NCBI GenBank assembly: GCA_044426235.1
Contig: JAWXUS010000004.1
Location: 1 to 64,000 of the forward strand
Source of the DNA: JAGHEK01 sp044426235
Lineage (GTDB): Bacteria; Bacillota; Clostridia; Peptostreptococcales; Peptostreptococcaceae
DNA: 64,000 nt
Direction: 5' to 3'
Shown here in pieces: positions 33,524 through 42,976 of this stretch; within the stretch, counting starts at the first letter, position 1; the number at the start of each line of letters is the position of its first letter. The notes below the pieces were generated by a model. The model searched no databases, was not told where the DNA came from, and saw nothing but the letters and a program-made list of their open reading frames with translations. A program made the translations under genes and the position numbers.

Positions 33524-34219
33524 ATGAAAGTTTTAGGAATAGACACTTCATCTTTGTCCACTAGTGTAGCGGTTATTGAAGATGATAAATTAATCTGTGA
33601 GTACAGTATAAATACTAAAAAAACACATTCACAAAAACTTATGTTAATGCTTGAGAATATGCTTTTAATAAGTGATATAAGTATTAATGATATTGATTTG
33701 ATTGCAGTATGTGAAGGTCCAGGATCATTTACAGGTCTTAGAATTGGAATGTCAACTGCTAAGGCAATTTCAAATGTTAGAAATATACCTATTGTGGTTG
33801 TTGATGCACTAACAATTATTGCACAAAATATTGAATTAACTGATAAAAAAATCTGTGCAATACTTGATGCACAAAGAACTCAAGTTTACTGTAAGAAATT
33901 TGAATATAAAGAAAATAAACTTACTCAAATTAGTGAAATAGAAGTAGTTGAAATAGAAGATTTAATAGATACTTTAGATGAAAATTATATATTAACTGGT
34001 GAGGCAAATTATAAGTATTTGGACAAGCTTAAAAATATCAATTTAGCAACTCCAAAAAATAGAATAAATAGTGCTAGTAGCCTTTGTTTTACTGCATTTA
34101 ATAAATTTAAAGAAAATATTGATATAAAAAATTCTCAAACTGCAAACTTAAATTATGTTAGAAAATCTCAAGCAGAAATGGAATACGACGAAAAACAAAG
34201 AAAGTTAAAGAATAATTAA
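33524..34219 (+). CDS. tsaB: tRNA t6A threonylcarbamoyl complex subunit TsaB
   Basis: Scaffold partner of TsaD in t6A tRNA modification. The 231 residues have the ASKHA-type N-terminus MKVLGIDTSSLSTSVAVI and the conserved CEGPGSFTGLRIGMSTAKAI segment near 63-82. It lacks the metal-binding histidines of TsaD, as usual. It starts 6 bases after tsaE and is followed after 2 bases by rimI. Confidence 0.96.
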   Translation: MKVLGIDTSSLSTSVAVIEDDKLICEYSINTKKTHSQKLMLMLENMLLISDISINDIDLIAVCEGPGSFTGLRIGMSTAKAISNVRNIPIVVVDALTIIAQNIELTDKKICAILDAQRTQVYCKKFEYKENKLTQISEIEVVEIEDLIDTLDENYILTGEANYKYLDKLKNINLATPKNRINSASSLCFTAFNKFKENIDIKNSQTANLNYVRKSQAEMEYDEKQRKLKNN

Positions 34220-34221
34220 TT

Positions 34222-34665
34222 ATGGAAAATTTAAAAATAGAAATTATGAATCAAAATCATTTAGATGGTGTGCTTAGAGTTGAAGAAGAAAGTTTTGTTA
34301 TTTCTTGGTCAAGAAAATCGTTTGAAGATGAACTTAAAAACGATAAAGCACTTTATTTAGTTGCAAAACAAGATGAAAAAGTTATTGGATATATAGGAAC
34401 TTGGCTTATATTTGATGAAGCACATATTACAAATATTGCAGTTAGTTATGAATTTAGAAACCAAAAAATTGGTGATAAATTAGTAAGTGAATTAATTAAT
34501 ATTTGTAAAGATAAAAAAATAAAATCTATGACTTTAGAAGTAAGAAATAGTAATATTATTGCACAAAAATTATATAAAAATCATGGATTTAAATTAGCAG
34601 GAATTAGAAAAGAATATTATAGTGACAATAAAGAAGATGCACTTATAATGTGGAAAGAGGTATAA
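34222..34665 (+). CDS. rimI: Ribosomal protein N-acetyltransferase RimI
   Basis: GNAT-fold acetyltransferase expected to acetylate the N-terminal alanine of ribosomal protein bS18. The acetyl-CoA loop is seen as ITNIAVSYEFRNQKIGDKLVSEL near 71-93, and the C-terminal LEVRNSNIIAQKLYKNHGFKLAGIRKEYY segment is typical of RimI. At 147 residues it has the standard size. Placement between tsaB and tsaD is the common Firmicute order. Confidence 0.93.
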   Translation: MENLKIEIMNQNHLDGVLRVEEESFVISWSRKSFEDELKNDKALYLVAKQDEKVIGYIGTWLIFDEAHITNIAVSYEFRNQKIGDKLVSELINICKDKKIKSMTLEVRNSNIIAQKLYKNHGFKLAGIRKEYYSDNKEDALIMWKEV

Positions 34666-34666
34666 A

Positions 34667-35683
34667 ATGAAAGATATTTTAACACTTGCGATTGAAAGTA
34701 GTTGTGATGAAACTTCAATAGCAGTACTTAAAAATGGTCGTGAAGTTTTATCAAATATTATATCTACACAAATAGATTTACATAAAAAATTTGGTGGAGT
34801 AGTACCTGAAGTTGCATCAAGAAAACACGTTGAAAACATAGATTTAGTTTTGACTGAGGCACTTGAGGAGGCAAAAGTTACACTTGATGATATTGATCAT
34901 ATAGCGGTTACTTACGGACCAGGATTAGTTGGTGCATTATTAGTTGGATTATCTTATGCAAAAGCACTTTCTTTCACATTAAATAAGCCAATAGTAGGGG
35001 TTAATCATATAGAAGGTCACATAAGTGCAAACTATATTGAACATAAGGATTTAAAGCCACCATTTATTACACTTGTGGTTTCTGGTGGACACACTCACTT
35101 AGTTGAAGTAAAAGATTATGATAAATTTGAGATACTTGGAAGAACTAGAGATGATGCATCTGGTGAGGCATTCGACAAAATAGCAAGGGCTATGAATTTA
35201 GGATATCCAGGAGGACCAATAGTTGATAAACTAGCTAAAAGTGGAAATAAATTTGCTATAGATTTCCCTAAAGCATTCTTAGATGATGGATATGATTTTA
35301 GTTTTAGCGGAATAAAATCTGCAGTACTTAATTATCTTAATGCTAAAAAAATGAAGAATGAAGAAATAATAGTTGAAGATGTTTGTGCATCTTTTCAAGA
35401 ATCGGTTGTTGACGTTTTAGCGAAAAAAGCTATAAAAGCTACGGTTGACAAAGGTTATAAAACTATTTGTTTAGCAGGTGGAGTTGCTTGTAACTCTGCA
35501 CTTAGAGAAAAATTAGAACTTCTTTCAAAAGAACATAATTTAGATGTTAAATATCCAAGTCCAGTACTTTGCACGGATAATGCAGCTATGATTGGATGCT
35601 GTGGATATTATGAATATATAAATAAAAATATTAGTAATATGGGACTTAATGCAGTTCCGAATTTAAAAATTGGACAAAGATAG
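34667..35683 (+). CDS. tsaD: tRNA N6-adenosine threonylcarbamoyltransferase TsaD
   Basis: Catalytic subunit that transfers threonylcarbamoyl to A37 of tRNA. The 338 residues carry the family start LAIESSCDETSIAVL, the metal-binding HIEGHISAN motif near 113-121, the VSGGHTHLVEV loop and the C-terminal ATP-binding segment TICLAGGVACNSALR and TDNAAMIGCCGYYEY. The ATG lies one base after the rimI stop, so translation is coupled. It ends the operon and is followed by a terminator. Confidence 0.97.
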   Translation: MKDILTLAIESSCDETSIAVLKNGREVLSNIISTQIDLHKKFGGVVPEVASRKHVENIDLVLTEALEEAKVTLDDIDHIAVTYGPGLVGALLVGLSYAKALSFTLNKPIVGVNHIEGHISANYIEHKDLKPPFITLVVSGGHTHLVEVKDYDKFEILGRTRDDASGEAFDKIARAMNLGYPGGPIVDKLAKSGNKFAIDFPKAFLDDGYDFSFSGIKSAVLNYLNAKKMKNEEIIVEDVCASFQESVVDVLAKKAIKATVDKGYKTICLAGGVACNSALREKLELLSKEHNLDVKYPSPVLCTDNAAMIGCCGYYEYINKNISNMGLNAVPNLKIGQR

Positions 35684-35764
35684 TAATAATTTGTAAGTTT
35701 TTAATATTTATGGTACTATAAATGTAATTATAGGGAAAATTTTAATAAAGATATTTATTCAAAT

Positions 35765-35800
35765 AAAGATTGCAACCTAGTTGTAGTCTTTATTTTTTGA
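35765..35800 (+). terminator. Terminator after tsaD
   Basis: AAAGATTGCAAC and GTTGTAGTCTTT pair with two G-T wobbles, followed by ATTTTTT. Confidence 0.75.
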
Positions 35801-35834
35801 GTAATATAAATTTTACATTAAAAGGGGGATTTTT

Positions 35835-37169
35835 ATGAAATTTAAATCATTGTGTATGTTGGGATTAAGTGTATTTTTAGTTGGTTGTTCAAATTCTATT
35901 GTAGATAAAAGTATTGAAAATACTAAACTTGCAATAGCAAGTGGAGAATATCAAAAAGCAGAGGGCGTTATACAACTTGCTTTAGAAGAAAGTGATAAGA
36001 ATGAAACTGTAAACAATTTATCAATGCAAGTTAATAAACTTTTAGAAATCGAAAAATTGATTAAAGATGAAAAATTTGATCAAGCCATAGTTTTTTGTGA
36101 TGAATTAAAACAAAGTAAAGATGAATTTAATATTTTAAATTCTCAAATATCTAAATTAGAGAGCACTATAGTGGTTTTACAAGAAGAAATTGAAGATAAA
36201 GAAGAAATCCAAGTTAAAGATGAAGTTGAAGAAAAAGAAAGTATTGAAGAAGAAATAGTTACTGAGCAAATTGAGAGATTAAATATTAGTTATTCAACTG
36301 CGTCATCAGAACTAGTTGATAATACTAGTAATTCATATTCATCAAGCAGAGCAATCGATAATGATAATAAAACTATTTGGTCAGAAGGGGTTAGTGGACC
36401 TGGAATAAATGAATGGATTGAAGTTTCATTTAATAATATACAAAATGTGAAAACTATTAAATTAGTTAATGGTCATACTTCATCAGAAAATTTATATAAT
36501 GCAAATAATAGAGTTAAGAAATTAGAACTTAGTTTCTCTGATGGAAGTAGTAAAGTAGTTGATTTAAAGGAAAGTACTAGTATTCAAGAAATTAGTTTAG
36601 GAGATAAAGGTGTTGACACTTCATACATAAAAATGACTATTTTAGATGTTTACAAGGGAAGTAGTTATAATGATACTTGTATGGGGAATATAGAGTTATT
36701 TGGAGTATATAAAAACGAAGAAGTGAAAGTAAGTGATTCAAAAGTTGAAGAAAGTAATGAAGATCAAGATGTTGAAAAAATTAGAAAATTATATTTAGAT
36801 AAATTCGGATTAGATATTATGGAATTAGATACGGTATGGGACGATATTTATAATTTATGGGCAACAGGAAGAAATTATTATTCTGTATATAACCACGAGG
36901 CGGGACCGAGTGACGTTTTATTCGATAAAGAAACTTTTGAAATGTATTCTTATGGAACTGCCATATTTAAAATATCTGATTATGAACAAGACTATGCATC
37001 TAAGATAGCAGGAGAATATTTCTGTAGCTATATGGATCAAAATCAAGCATACGTTAAATTGATTAATAAATTAGGTACTAATGAATATATCTTTGAAGTA
37101 AAGGGAGAGTTTGTTGAATATCCACATACTATACTTGTTAGAGATGGAGAACCAACTGGTGTTCAGTAA
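35835..37169 (+). CDS. Lipoprotein with discoidin-like (glycan-binding) domain
   Basis: Predicted surface lipoprotein of 444 residues; function unknown. The signal peptide ends in lipobox LVGC with acylated Cys18. Residues 25-120 are helical and repeat-like (KSIENTKLAIASGEYQKAEG), then a Glu-rich linker runs to about 148. Residues ~150-297 resemble a discoidin/NADase-type glycan-binding beta sandwich (ISYSTASSELVD, SSSRAIDNDNKTIWSEG, MGNIELFGVY). A C-terminal segment of about 120 residues is unassigned. Its N-terminal ~120 residues are paralogous to the lipoprotein at 38837-39697. GGGGGA precedes the ATG. Confidence 0.75.
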   Translation: MKFKSLCMLGLSVFLVGCSNSIVDKSIENTKLAIASGEYQKAEGVIQLALEESDKNETVNNLSMQVNKLLEIEKLIKDEKFDQAIVFCDELKQSKDEFNILNSQISKLESTIVVLQEEIEDKEEIQVKDEVEEKESIEEEIVTEQIERLNISYSTASSELVDNTSNSYSSSRAIDNDNKTIWSEGVSGPGINEWIEVSFNNIQNVKTIKLVNGHTSSENLYNANNRVKKLELSFSDGSSKVVDLKESTSIQEISLGDKGVDTSYIKMTILDVYKGSSYNDTCMGNIELFGVYKNEEVKVSDSKVEESNEDQDVEKIRKLYLDKFGLDIMELDTVWDDIYNLWATGRNYYSVYNHEAGPSDVLFDKETFEMYSYGTAIFKISDYEQDYASKIAGEYFCSYMDQNQAYVKLINKLGTNEYIFEVKGEFVEYPHTILVRDGEPTGVQ

Positions 37170-37174
37170 TATAA

Positions 37175-37202
37175 AATAAAGCCTTCGAAAGAAGGCTTTA
37201 TT
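37175..37202. terminator. Bidirectional terminator between the lipoprotein gene and pncB
   Basis: AAATAAAGCCTTC and GAAGGCTTTATTT form a near-perfect stem between convergent genes, with A and T runs on both sides. Confidence 0.85.
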
Positions 37203-38616
37203 TGTTTTCATTTATCATTTTATCTTTTAAGTACCAAAGTTTCTTAGATAAATCGACTTTGTAAGTTTGAGGATTTAAAAGTCTTTTATACTCGTCCCAG
37301 AAGGTGTTTAATTCATCTTGAACGAATTCTTTTATTTCTAAGACTGATTTTGATTTATGTACACATTCCCCATTTATGAATAATGGTTTTTGTAATTCTT
37401 TTATTGAATAATCATTAAAAGTTTTCTTTTTCCAAGTATATACTGGATCGAATATTGTTAGCGGTTTTGATAAATCAATGTCTTCATCGTGCATCATAAT
37501 TAAATCTGCTTGAGCTTTATTTTTATTATCATAAATTCTAACAACTTTTTTGTATCCCGGATTACTAATTTTTTCTGGATTTTCAGAAATCTTTATTTTT
37601 GGACTAAAATCATCTCCACTTGCACAAAGTTTATAAACTCCTCCAAGTGATGGATTTTCTGCACTAGTGATAAGTTTAGTTCCAACTCCCCAAGAATTTA
37701 TTGAACACCCTTGAGCTTTTAGTGAAGAAATAGTATTCTCATCTAAATCATTAGATGCAGTTATTGATAAATCATCAAATCCTTCTTTTTTAAGTTCTTC
37801 ATAACACTTATTAGAAAGATAGTTTAAATCTCCAGAATCAAGTCTAATTCCAAGAGGTTTATGACCTTTTTCACGAAGTTTTTTAAATACAGTTATAGCA
37901 TTTTTTATTCCGCTTTCTAAAACGTTATAAGTGTCTACTAAGAATAAACATTTATCAGGATAAATTTCTGCATAAGTTTCGAATGCCTCAAGTTCTGTGT
38001 CAAATTTTTGTATCCAACTGTGTGCTTGAGTACCTATTACAGGAACATTAAATTCTTTTCCTGCAAGTAGGTTTGAAGTTCCAAGACACCCTCCAATTAT
38101 TGAGGCACGTGCTCCTAAAAGTCCTGCATCTGGTCCTTGAGCCCTTCTTAATCCAAATTCAAACACAGGATCATTTCCTGCAGAGTAGCATACTCTAGAT
38201 GCTTTTGTTGCTATTAATGATTCAAAATTTATGATATTAAGTAAAGTAGTTTCTATTAATTGAGCTTGATAAAGTGGAGCTTTTACAGTTATAATCGGTT
38301 CATTTGGAAACATAAGAGTTCCTTCTTCAACTGCAAAAATATCTCCTGTAAATTTAAAGTTTTTTAGAAAATCTAAAAACTTATCTGAAAACATATTAAG
38401 ACTTTTTAAGTAGTTAATGTCATCATCTGTAAATTTTATATTGTTTATGTACTCAACGAATTGCTCTATACCACAAACTATAGTATATCCCCCATCACAA
38501 GCATTTTTTCTAAAGAACATATCAAATACAACTAAATCTTCGTGAACATTTTTTTCGAAGTATCCATTAAGCATAGTTAATTGATATAAGTCTGTTAGAA
38601 GAGTTAAATTACGCAT
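37198..38616 (-). CDS. pncB: Nicotinate phosphoribosyltransferase PncB
   Basis: Joins nicotinate and PRPP (with ATP) to nicotinate mononucleotide for NAD salvage. The 472 residues carry the family N-terminus LLTDLYQLTMLNGYF, the EFGLRRAQGPDAGLLGARASIIGG core near 150 and GIRLDSGDLNYLS near 246. I start at ATG (complement of 38614-38616), behind AAAGGAGA; the adjacent upstream TTG at 38619 is less likely. It has a good reverse-strand promoter. It sits reversed between two paralogous lipoprotein genes. Confidence 0.95.
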   Translation of the reverse strand: MRNLTLLTDLYQLTMLNGYFEKNVHEDLVVFDMFFRKNACDGGYTIVCGIEQFVEYINNIKFTDDDINYLKSLNMFSDKFLDFLKNFKFTGDIFAVEEGTLMFPNEPIITVKAPLYQAQLIETTLLNIINFESLIATKASRVCYSAGNDPVFEFGLRRAQGPDAGLLGARASIIGGCLGTSNLLAGKEFNVPVIGTQAHSWIQKFDTELEAFETYAEIYPDKCLFLVDTYNVLESGIKNAITVFKKLREKGHKPLGIRLDSGDLNYLSNKCYEELKKEGFDDLSITASNDLDENTISSLKAQGCSINSWGVGTKLITSAENPSLGGVYKLCASGDDFSPKIKISENPEKISNPGYKKVVRIYDNKNKAQADLIMMHDEDIDLSKPLTIFDPVYTWKKKTFNDYSIKELQKPLFINGECVHKSKSVLEIKEFVQDELNTFWDEYKRLLNPQTYKVDLSKKLWYLKDKMINENK

Positions 38617-38651
38617 CAAAAAAATCTCCTTTTTATTTATATTATTCTTTA

Positions 38652-38681
38652 AGTATAACTATTTTTTAGGAATTTGGTCAA
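38652..38681 (-). promoter_or_regulatory. pncB promoter
   Basis: On the reverse strand, TTGACC (38676-38681) and TATACT (38652-38657) are separated by 18 bases. The rest of the divergent region up to 38836 is AT-rich; no convincing promoter was found for the lipoprotein gene. Confidence 0.6.
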
Positions 38682-38836
38682 TAAAAATTAAAATAATTAT
38701 ATTTAAGAGTAGTAAAAGATTAAAATTAGAAAATAGATTAATTGACATTTCTTAAGTATAATTAAATTTTATTTACTATTATGTATAAATATGTTAGTAT
38801 TTTTATTAGTTTGTATAAAAAAAGGGGTGGAATTTT

Positions 38837-39697
38837 ATGAGATTTAATAAGTTAGTAGTATTAGGATTAAGTATATTTTTAATTGGGTGTTCAAATTCAA
38901 CAGTAGACAAAAGTATTGAAAATGCAAAACTTGCTATAGCTAGTGGTGAATATCAAAAAGCAGAAGGATTATTAGAACTTGCTTTAAGTGAAAGTAAAGA
39001 CAATAGTGATGCAAATATTTTGTATAGCCAAATTCAAAAGTTAAGAGATATTGAAAATTTAATAAAGAAGGAAGATTTAGATGAGGCTAAAGTAATATGT
39101 GATGATCTTTTAAGTCAAAATGATGAATTTGGAATTATAAAAAGACAGGTACAAAATTTACAAGAAAATATCGATGATTTAGAGTTAAGTGTTCTAGAGG
39201 AAACGGAAGAAGAAGTTGCAGAAGAAACTAAAGTAGTTGAAGAAGCACCAAAGGTTGAGGAAGTAACTAAAGAAGAACCTAAGGAAGAAGTAGTCATTGA
39301 AGAAAAAGAAGAAGTTGTTGAAGAAATGGTCGGAGATATTACTATACAAAGAGAACTTTATTTTGGTAAGTTTGCAGAAGTAGAAAGGCAAGTAGAGAAT
39401 ATAGATTTTGGTCAATTTAGCAATAGTGAAATGGCAAATGGAGAATATGAAAGATATGAATTATGGGATAAATTTTTAAATGAAATATATAAAGAATTGC
39501 AGTCTACTTTAAGTTCATCTGAAATGGAAGCGTTAAAAGTTGAGCAAAGAGAATGGATAACTTTTAGAGATAATCAAGCAAATGCAGATGCAGATGAGGT
39601 TCGAGGTGGAACATTAGAATCTGTAGTATATAATGGTTCATTAGCAACTTTAACACAAGAAAGATGCTTTGATTTAATATATGACTATATGCGCTAA
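38837..39697 (+). CDS. Lipoprotein with LprI-like (lysozyme-inhibitor type) domain
   Basis: Predicted surface lipoprotein of 286 residues. The signal peptide ends with lipobox LIGC, acylated Cys18. Residues 19-120 closely match the N-terminal module of the lipoprotein at 35835-37169 (DKSIENAKLAIASGEYQKAEG). A very Glu/Val-rich linker runs from ~125 to 165. The C-terminal 110 residues resemble the LprI/DUF1311 fold (WDKFLNEIYKELQSTLSSSEMEALKVEQREWITFRD, ending ERCFDLIYDYM). Members of that fold include lysozyme inhibitors; the function here is not shown. AAGGGGTGG precedes the ATG. Confidence 0.75.
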   Translation: MRFNKLVVLGLSIFLIGCSNSTVDKSIENAKLAIASGEYQKAEGLLELALSESKDNSDANILYSQIQKLRDIENLIKKEDLDEAKVICDDLLSQNDEFGIIKRQVQNLQENIDDLELSVLEETEEEVAEETKVVEEAPKVEEVTKEEPKEEVVIEEKEEVVEEMVGDITIQRELYFGKFAEVERQVENIDFGQFSNSEMANGEYERYELWDKFLNEIYKELQSTLSSSEMEALKVEQREWITFRDNQANADADEVRGGTLESVVYNGSLATLTQERCFDLIYDYMR

Positions 39698-39708
39698 TAT
39701 CAAGAAAA

Positions 39709-39741
39709 TCTAACTCCAATTAATTTTGGAGTCTTTTTTTG
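39709..39741 (+). terminator. Terminator after the LprI-like lipoprotein gene
   Basis: ACTCCAA and TTGGAGT form a stem followed by C and seven T. Confidence 0.8.
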
Positions 39742-39811
39742 TGCGAAATTAAACTTTTAAGTATAAATTAACTTTTACATAAGTAGAATTTATTTAGAAA
39801 GGGGAGATTTT

Positions 39812-40384
39812 ATGGCAAAAATTTGGTTTTATATGATTTTTATTGGTATAGTTGGTAGCATAATGACCAATAATTTAAATGAGTTAAATAAAGTTATATT
39901 AAATGAGGCGTCAAGGGGAATAGAATTTGCAATTAGTCTTTCTGGTGCTATGGCGCTTTGGATGGGTGTTATGAATATTGCTAAGGATTCTGGATTAATC
40001 GAAAAGATTGGTGACTTACTTAGTCCACTTATGAAAAGATTATTTCCAGATGTTCCAAAAAATCATAAGGCTATGAATTATATGGTTATGAATATGGCTT
40101 TAAATATTTTTGGTGCAGGGAATGGTGCAACTGCATTTGGGCTTAAAGCTATGGAGGAACTTCAAACTCTAAATCCGAAAAAAGATAGTGCAAGTAATTC
40201 TATGATTATGTTTTTGGTGATTAACATATCATCAATTCAAATAATACCTTTTACAATGTTAAAGATAAGACTTGATAGTGGTTCATCAAATCCAAGTGAC
40301 ATAATTTTAACTACTTTATTTGCAACAACAGTTTCAACTATAGTTGGAATACTTTCTTGTAAAATGATTGGAGGAAGACGATAA
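39812..40384 (+). CDS. spmA: Spore maturation protein A (SpmA)
   Basis: Integral membrane protein needed for full spore core dehydration and heat resistance in Bacillus and Clostridium. The 190 residues form several hydrophobic helices of the nucleoside-recognition (Gate) fold, with the conserved GAGNGATAFGLKAMEEL segment near 110. AAAGGGGAG precedes the ATG. Its stop overlaps the spmB start (TAATG), so the pair is translationally coupled. Confidence 0.94.
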   Translation: MAKIWFYMIFIGIVGSIMTNNLNELNKVILNEASRGIEFAISLSGAMALWMGVMNIAKDSGLIEKIGDLLSPLMKRLFPDVPKNHKAMNYMVMNMALNIFGAGNGATAFGLKAMEELQTLNPKKDSASNSMIMFLVINISSIQIIPFTMLKIRLDSGSSNPSDIILTTLFATTVSTIVGILSCKMIGGRR

Positions 40385-40905
40385 TGGACTTTTTCTCAAA
40401 CATTTTGGTTCCATTTATAATTTTATTCATAATAGTCTATGGTAAAATTAAGGGTATAGATATATATGAAAGTTTTGTTAGTGGTGCATTTGAAGGATTA
40501 AAAACTGCACTAAATATTACACCATACATAATAGGTATTTTTCTTGCGATTGGAGTTTTTAAGAGTGGTAGAGGAATTGAAATTTTAGAGTTTTTATTTA
40601 CTCCAATAGCAAATTTAATGAGTATTCCAAAAGAACTAATAGGCCTTATAATGATAAAGCCATTATCGGGAAGTGGGGCTCTTGGAATGTACTCAGAACT
40701 TGTTACTAGAGTTGGGATTGATAGTTTAATTGAAAGAATGGGTTCGACTATTGTTGGCGCATCTGAAACTGTATTTTATACGATGGCGATTTATTATGGA
40801 AGTCTTAAAATTAAAAATACAAGATATACTTTAACTTCTGCTATGATTAGCCATATTTTTGGGGTTATAGGTTCAGTATTTATATGTTATGTGTTATTTA
40901 CATAG
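40384..40905 (+). CDS. spmB: Spore maturation protein B (SpmB)
   Basis: Partner of SpmA in the same membrane system. The 173 residues are largely hydrophobic, with a Gate-domain motif KPLSGSGALGMYSELV near 95-110 and GASETVFYTMAIYYG near 127. The ATG shares one base with the spmA stop, and GGAGG lies within the end of spmA. The spmA-spmB-metG order matches other clostridia as far as I recall. Confidence 0.94.
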   Translation: MDFFSNILVPFIILFIIVYGKIKGIDIYESFVSGAFEGLKTALNITPYIIGIFLAIGVFKSGRGIEILEFLFTPIANLMSIPKELIGLIMIKPLSGSGALGMYSELVTRVGIDSLIERMGSTIVGASETVFYTMAIYYGSLKIKNTRYTLTSAMISHIFGVIGSVFICYVLFT

Positions 40906-41038
40906 TGTAATTATTTACTAGAAAAAATAAAAGAATAATGCTATAATTAATTTTATAAATTGTAGCTATAATAGTCAAAAAAGTAATTATTTGATAAATG
41001 AAATAATAAAAATTTACATAAAAACTAAGGAGAAAAAA

Positions 41039-42976
41039 ATGAATAAGAATTTTTACGTAACAACTCCTATTTATTATCCAAGTGGTAATTTACATATAGG
41101 TCATACATATACTACTGTTGCAGCAGATGCAATAGCTAGATTTAAAAGATTTTGTGGATATGACGTTAAATTTTTAACTGGAACTGATGAACACGGTGAA
41201 AAAATACAAAAAACTGCAAAAGAAAAAGGATTAACTGAATTAGAATACTTAGATTCAATGGTTGATAATATAAAGAGTTTATGGGACGTTATGGATATAT
41301 CTTATGACGATTTTATAAGAACTACTGAAGATAGACACAAAGTTATAATTCAAAAAATATTCACTAAATTATATGAGCAAGGTGACATATATAAAGGTGC
41401 TTATGAGGGAAGATATTGTACACCTTGTGAGAGTTTTTGGACTGAATCACAATTATTAGAAGGAGATAAGTGTCCTGATTGTGGCCGTGAAACGTATTTA
41501 TCAAAGGAAGAAGCTTACTTCTTTAAATTATCAAAGTATGAAGATAAACTTAGAGAATTATTCAAAAATCCAGAGTTTTGTTTCCCACAATCAAGAAAAA
41601 ATGAAATGGTTGCAAATTTCTTAGATCAAGGATTAGAAGATTTATGTGTAACTAGAACTAGTTTTGATTGGGGTATAAAAGTACCATTTGATGAAAAACA
41701 CGTTATATATGTTTGGGTTGATGCACTTTGTAACTACATAACTGCACTTGGTTATATGACTGAAAATGATGAAGAATATAAAAAATATTGGCCTGCAAAT
41801 GTTCAAATAGTAGGAAAAGAAATAATGAGATTCCATACAATAATATGGCCAGCACTTTTAATGGCACTTGATGTTGAAGTTCCAAAGCAAGTTTATGGAC
41901 ATGGTTGGATACTATTTGATAATGATAAAATGAGTAAATCAAAAGGAAATATAGTTTATCCTGAACAAATGATAGAAAGATATGGAGTAGATGCACTTAA
42001 ATACTTCTTACTTAGAGAATTTGCATTTGGTCAAGATGGAAATTATACTCACAGAAACTTTATAACAAGACTTAATTCAGATCTTGCAAATGATTTAGGA
42101 AACTTAGTGAGTAGAACTGTTGCTATGGTTGAGAAGTATAACGATGGAATTATACCAACAAAAACTACTACTACTGAATTTGATGAGAGTTTAATAGAAA
42201 CTGCAAAATTATCTGTTGAGAAGTTTGAAAATGAAATGAATAGACTTCAATTTAATGAAGCACTTGAAAGTGTATGGAAATTAATAAGAAGAACTAATAA
42301 ATATATAGATGAAACTATGCCTTGGGCTTTAGCTAAAAATGAAGAAGATAAAGAAAAGTTAAATGGAGTGTTATTTAACTTATGTGAAAGTATAAGAATA
42401 ATAGCTACTTTAATAAATCCAATAATGAATACTACGGCTACAAAGATTTATTGTCAAATGGGAATTATTGATGAAAGCTTAACTACTTGGGAAAGTGCAA
42501 AAACTTTTGGATTATTAAATAATAATAAAGTAAGTAAAGGTGAGTCTTTATTCCCAAGACTTGATTTAGAAAAAGAAGTTGAAGAATTATGTGAATTATT
42601 CGCAGAAAAATCAAATGTTGCTACTTTAGAAGAAAAGCCATTAGAACATAAAGAAACTATAACTATTGAGGATTTTGCAAAGGTTGAAATGAGATGTGGA
42701 AAAGTTATAAAATGTGAAAAGCATCCAAAAGCAGATAAATTATTAGTTTCACAAATTCAAATAGGACCAGAAGTTAGACAAATAGTTTCAGGAATAGCAG
42801 AGTGGTATTCTCCAGAAGATATGGTTGGTAAAAATGTAGTTGTAGTTTGCAATTTACAACCTGTGAAGTTAAGAGGAGTTGAATCTAAAGGAATGATTTT
42901 AGCTGCAGGAGATAAAGGTCAAGAGGTTGTTGTTGCATCAGTTGATGGTTCTATAGATGGATGTGAGGTTAGATAA
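41039..42976 (+). CDS. metG: Methionine-tRNA ligase MetG
   Basis: Charges tRNA-Met, including the initiator. The 645 residues carry the class I signatures HIGH (PSGNLHIGHTYTTV) and KMSKS (DKMSKSKGN near 300), and a zinc knuckle CTPCESFW and CPDCGRE near 129-150. A C-terminal EMAPII-like tRNA-binding domain (about 543-645, FAKVEMRCGKVIKCEKHPKADKL) is fused. I start at ATG 41039 behind AAGGAG; the in-frame reading from 40991 has no binding site. Its stop overlaps the tatD start. No T-box leader is visible. Confidence 0.97.
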   Translation: MNKNFYVTTPIYYPSGNLHIGHTYTTVAADAIARFKRFCGYDVKFLTGTDEHGEKIQKTAKEKGLTELEYLDSMVDNIKSLWDVMDISYDDFIRTTEDRHKVIIQKIFTKLYEQGDIYKGAYEGRYCTPCESFWTESQLLEGDKCPDCGRETYLSKEEAYFFKLSKYEDKLRELFKNPEFCFPQSRKNEMVANFLDQGLEDLCVTRTSFDWGIKVPFDEKHVIYVWVDALCNYITALGYMTENDEEYKKYWPANVQIVGKEIMRFHTIIWPALLMALDVEVPKQVYGHGWILFDNDKMSKSKGNIVYPEQMIERYGVDALKYFLLREFAFGQDGNYTHRNFITRLNSDLANDLGNLVSRTVAMVEKYNDGIIPTKTTTTEFDESLIETAKLSVEKFENEMNRLQFNEALESVWKLIRRTNKYIDETMPWALAKNEEDKEKLNGVLFNLCESIRIIATLINPIMNTTATKIYCQMGIIDESLTTWESAKTFGLLNNNKVSKGESLFPRLDLEKEVEELCELFAEKSNVATLEEKPLEHKETITIEDFAKVEMRCGKVIKCEKHPKADKLLVSQIQIGPEVRQIVSGIAEWYSPEDMVGKNVVVVCNLQPVKLRGVESKGMILAAGDKGQEVVVASVDGSIDGCEVR

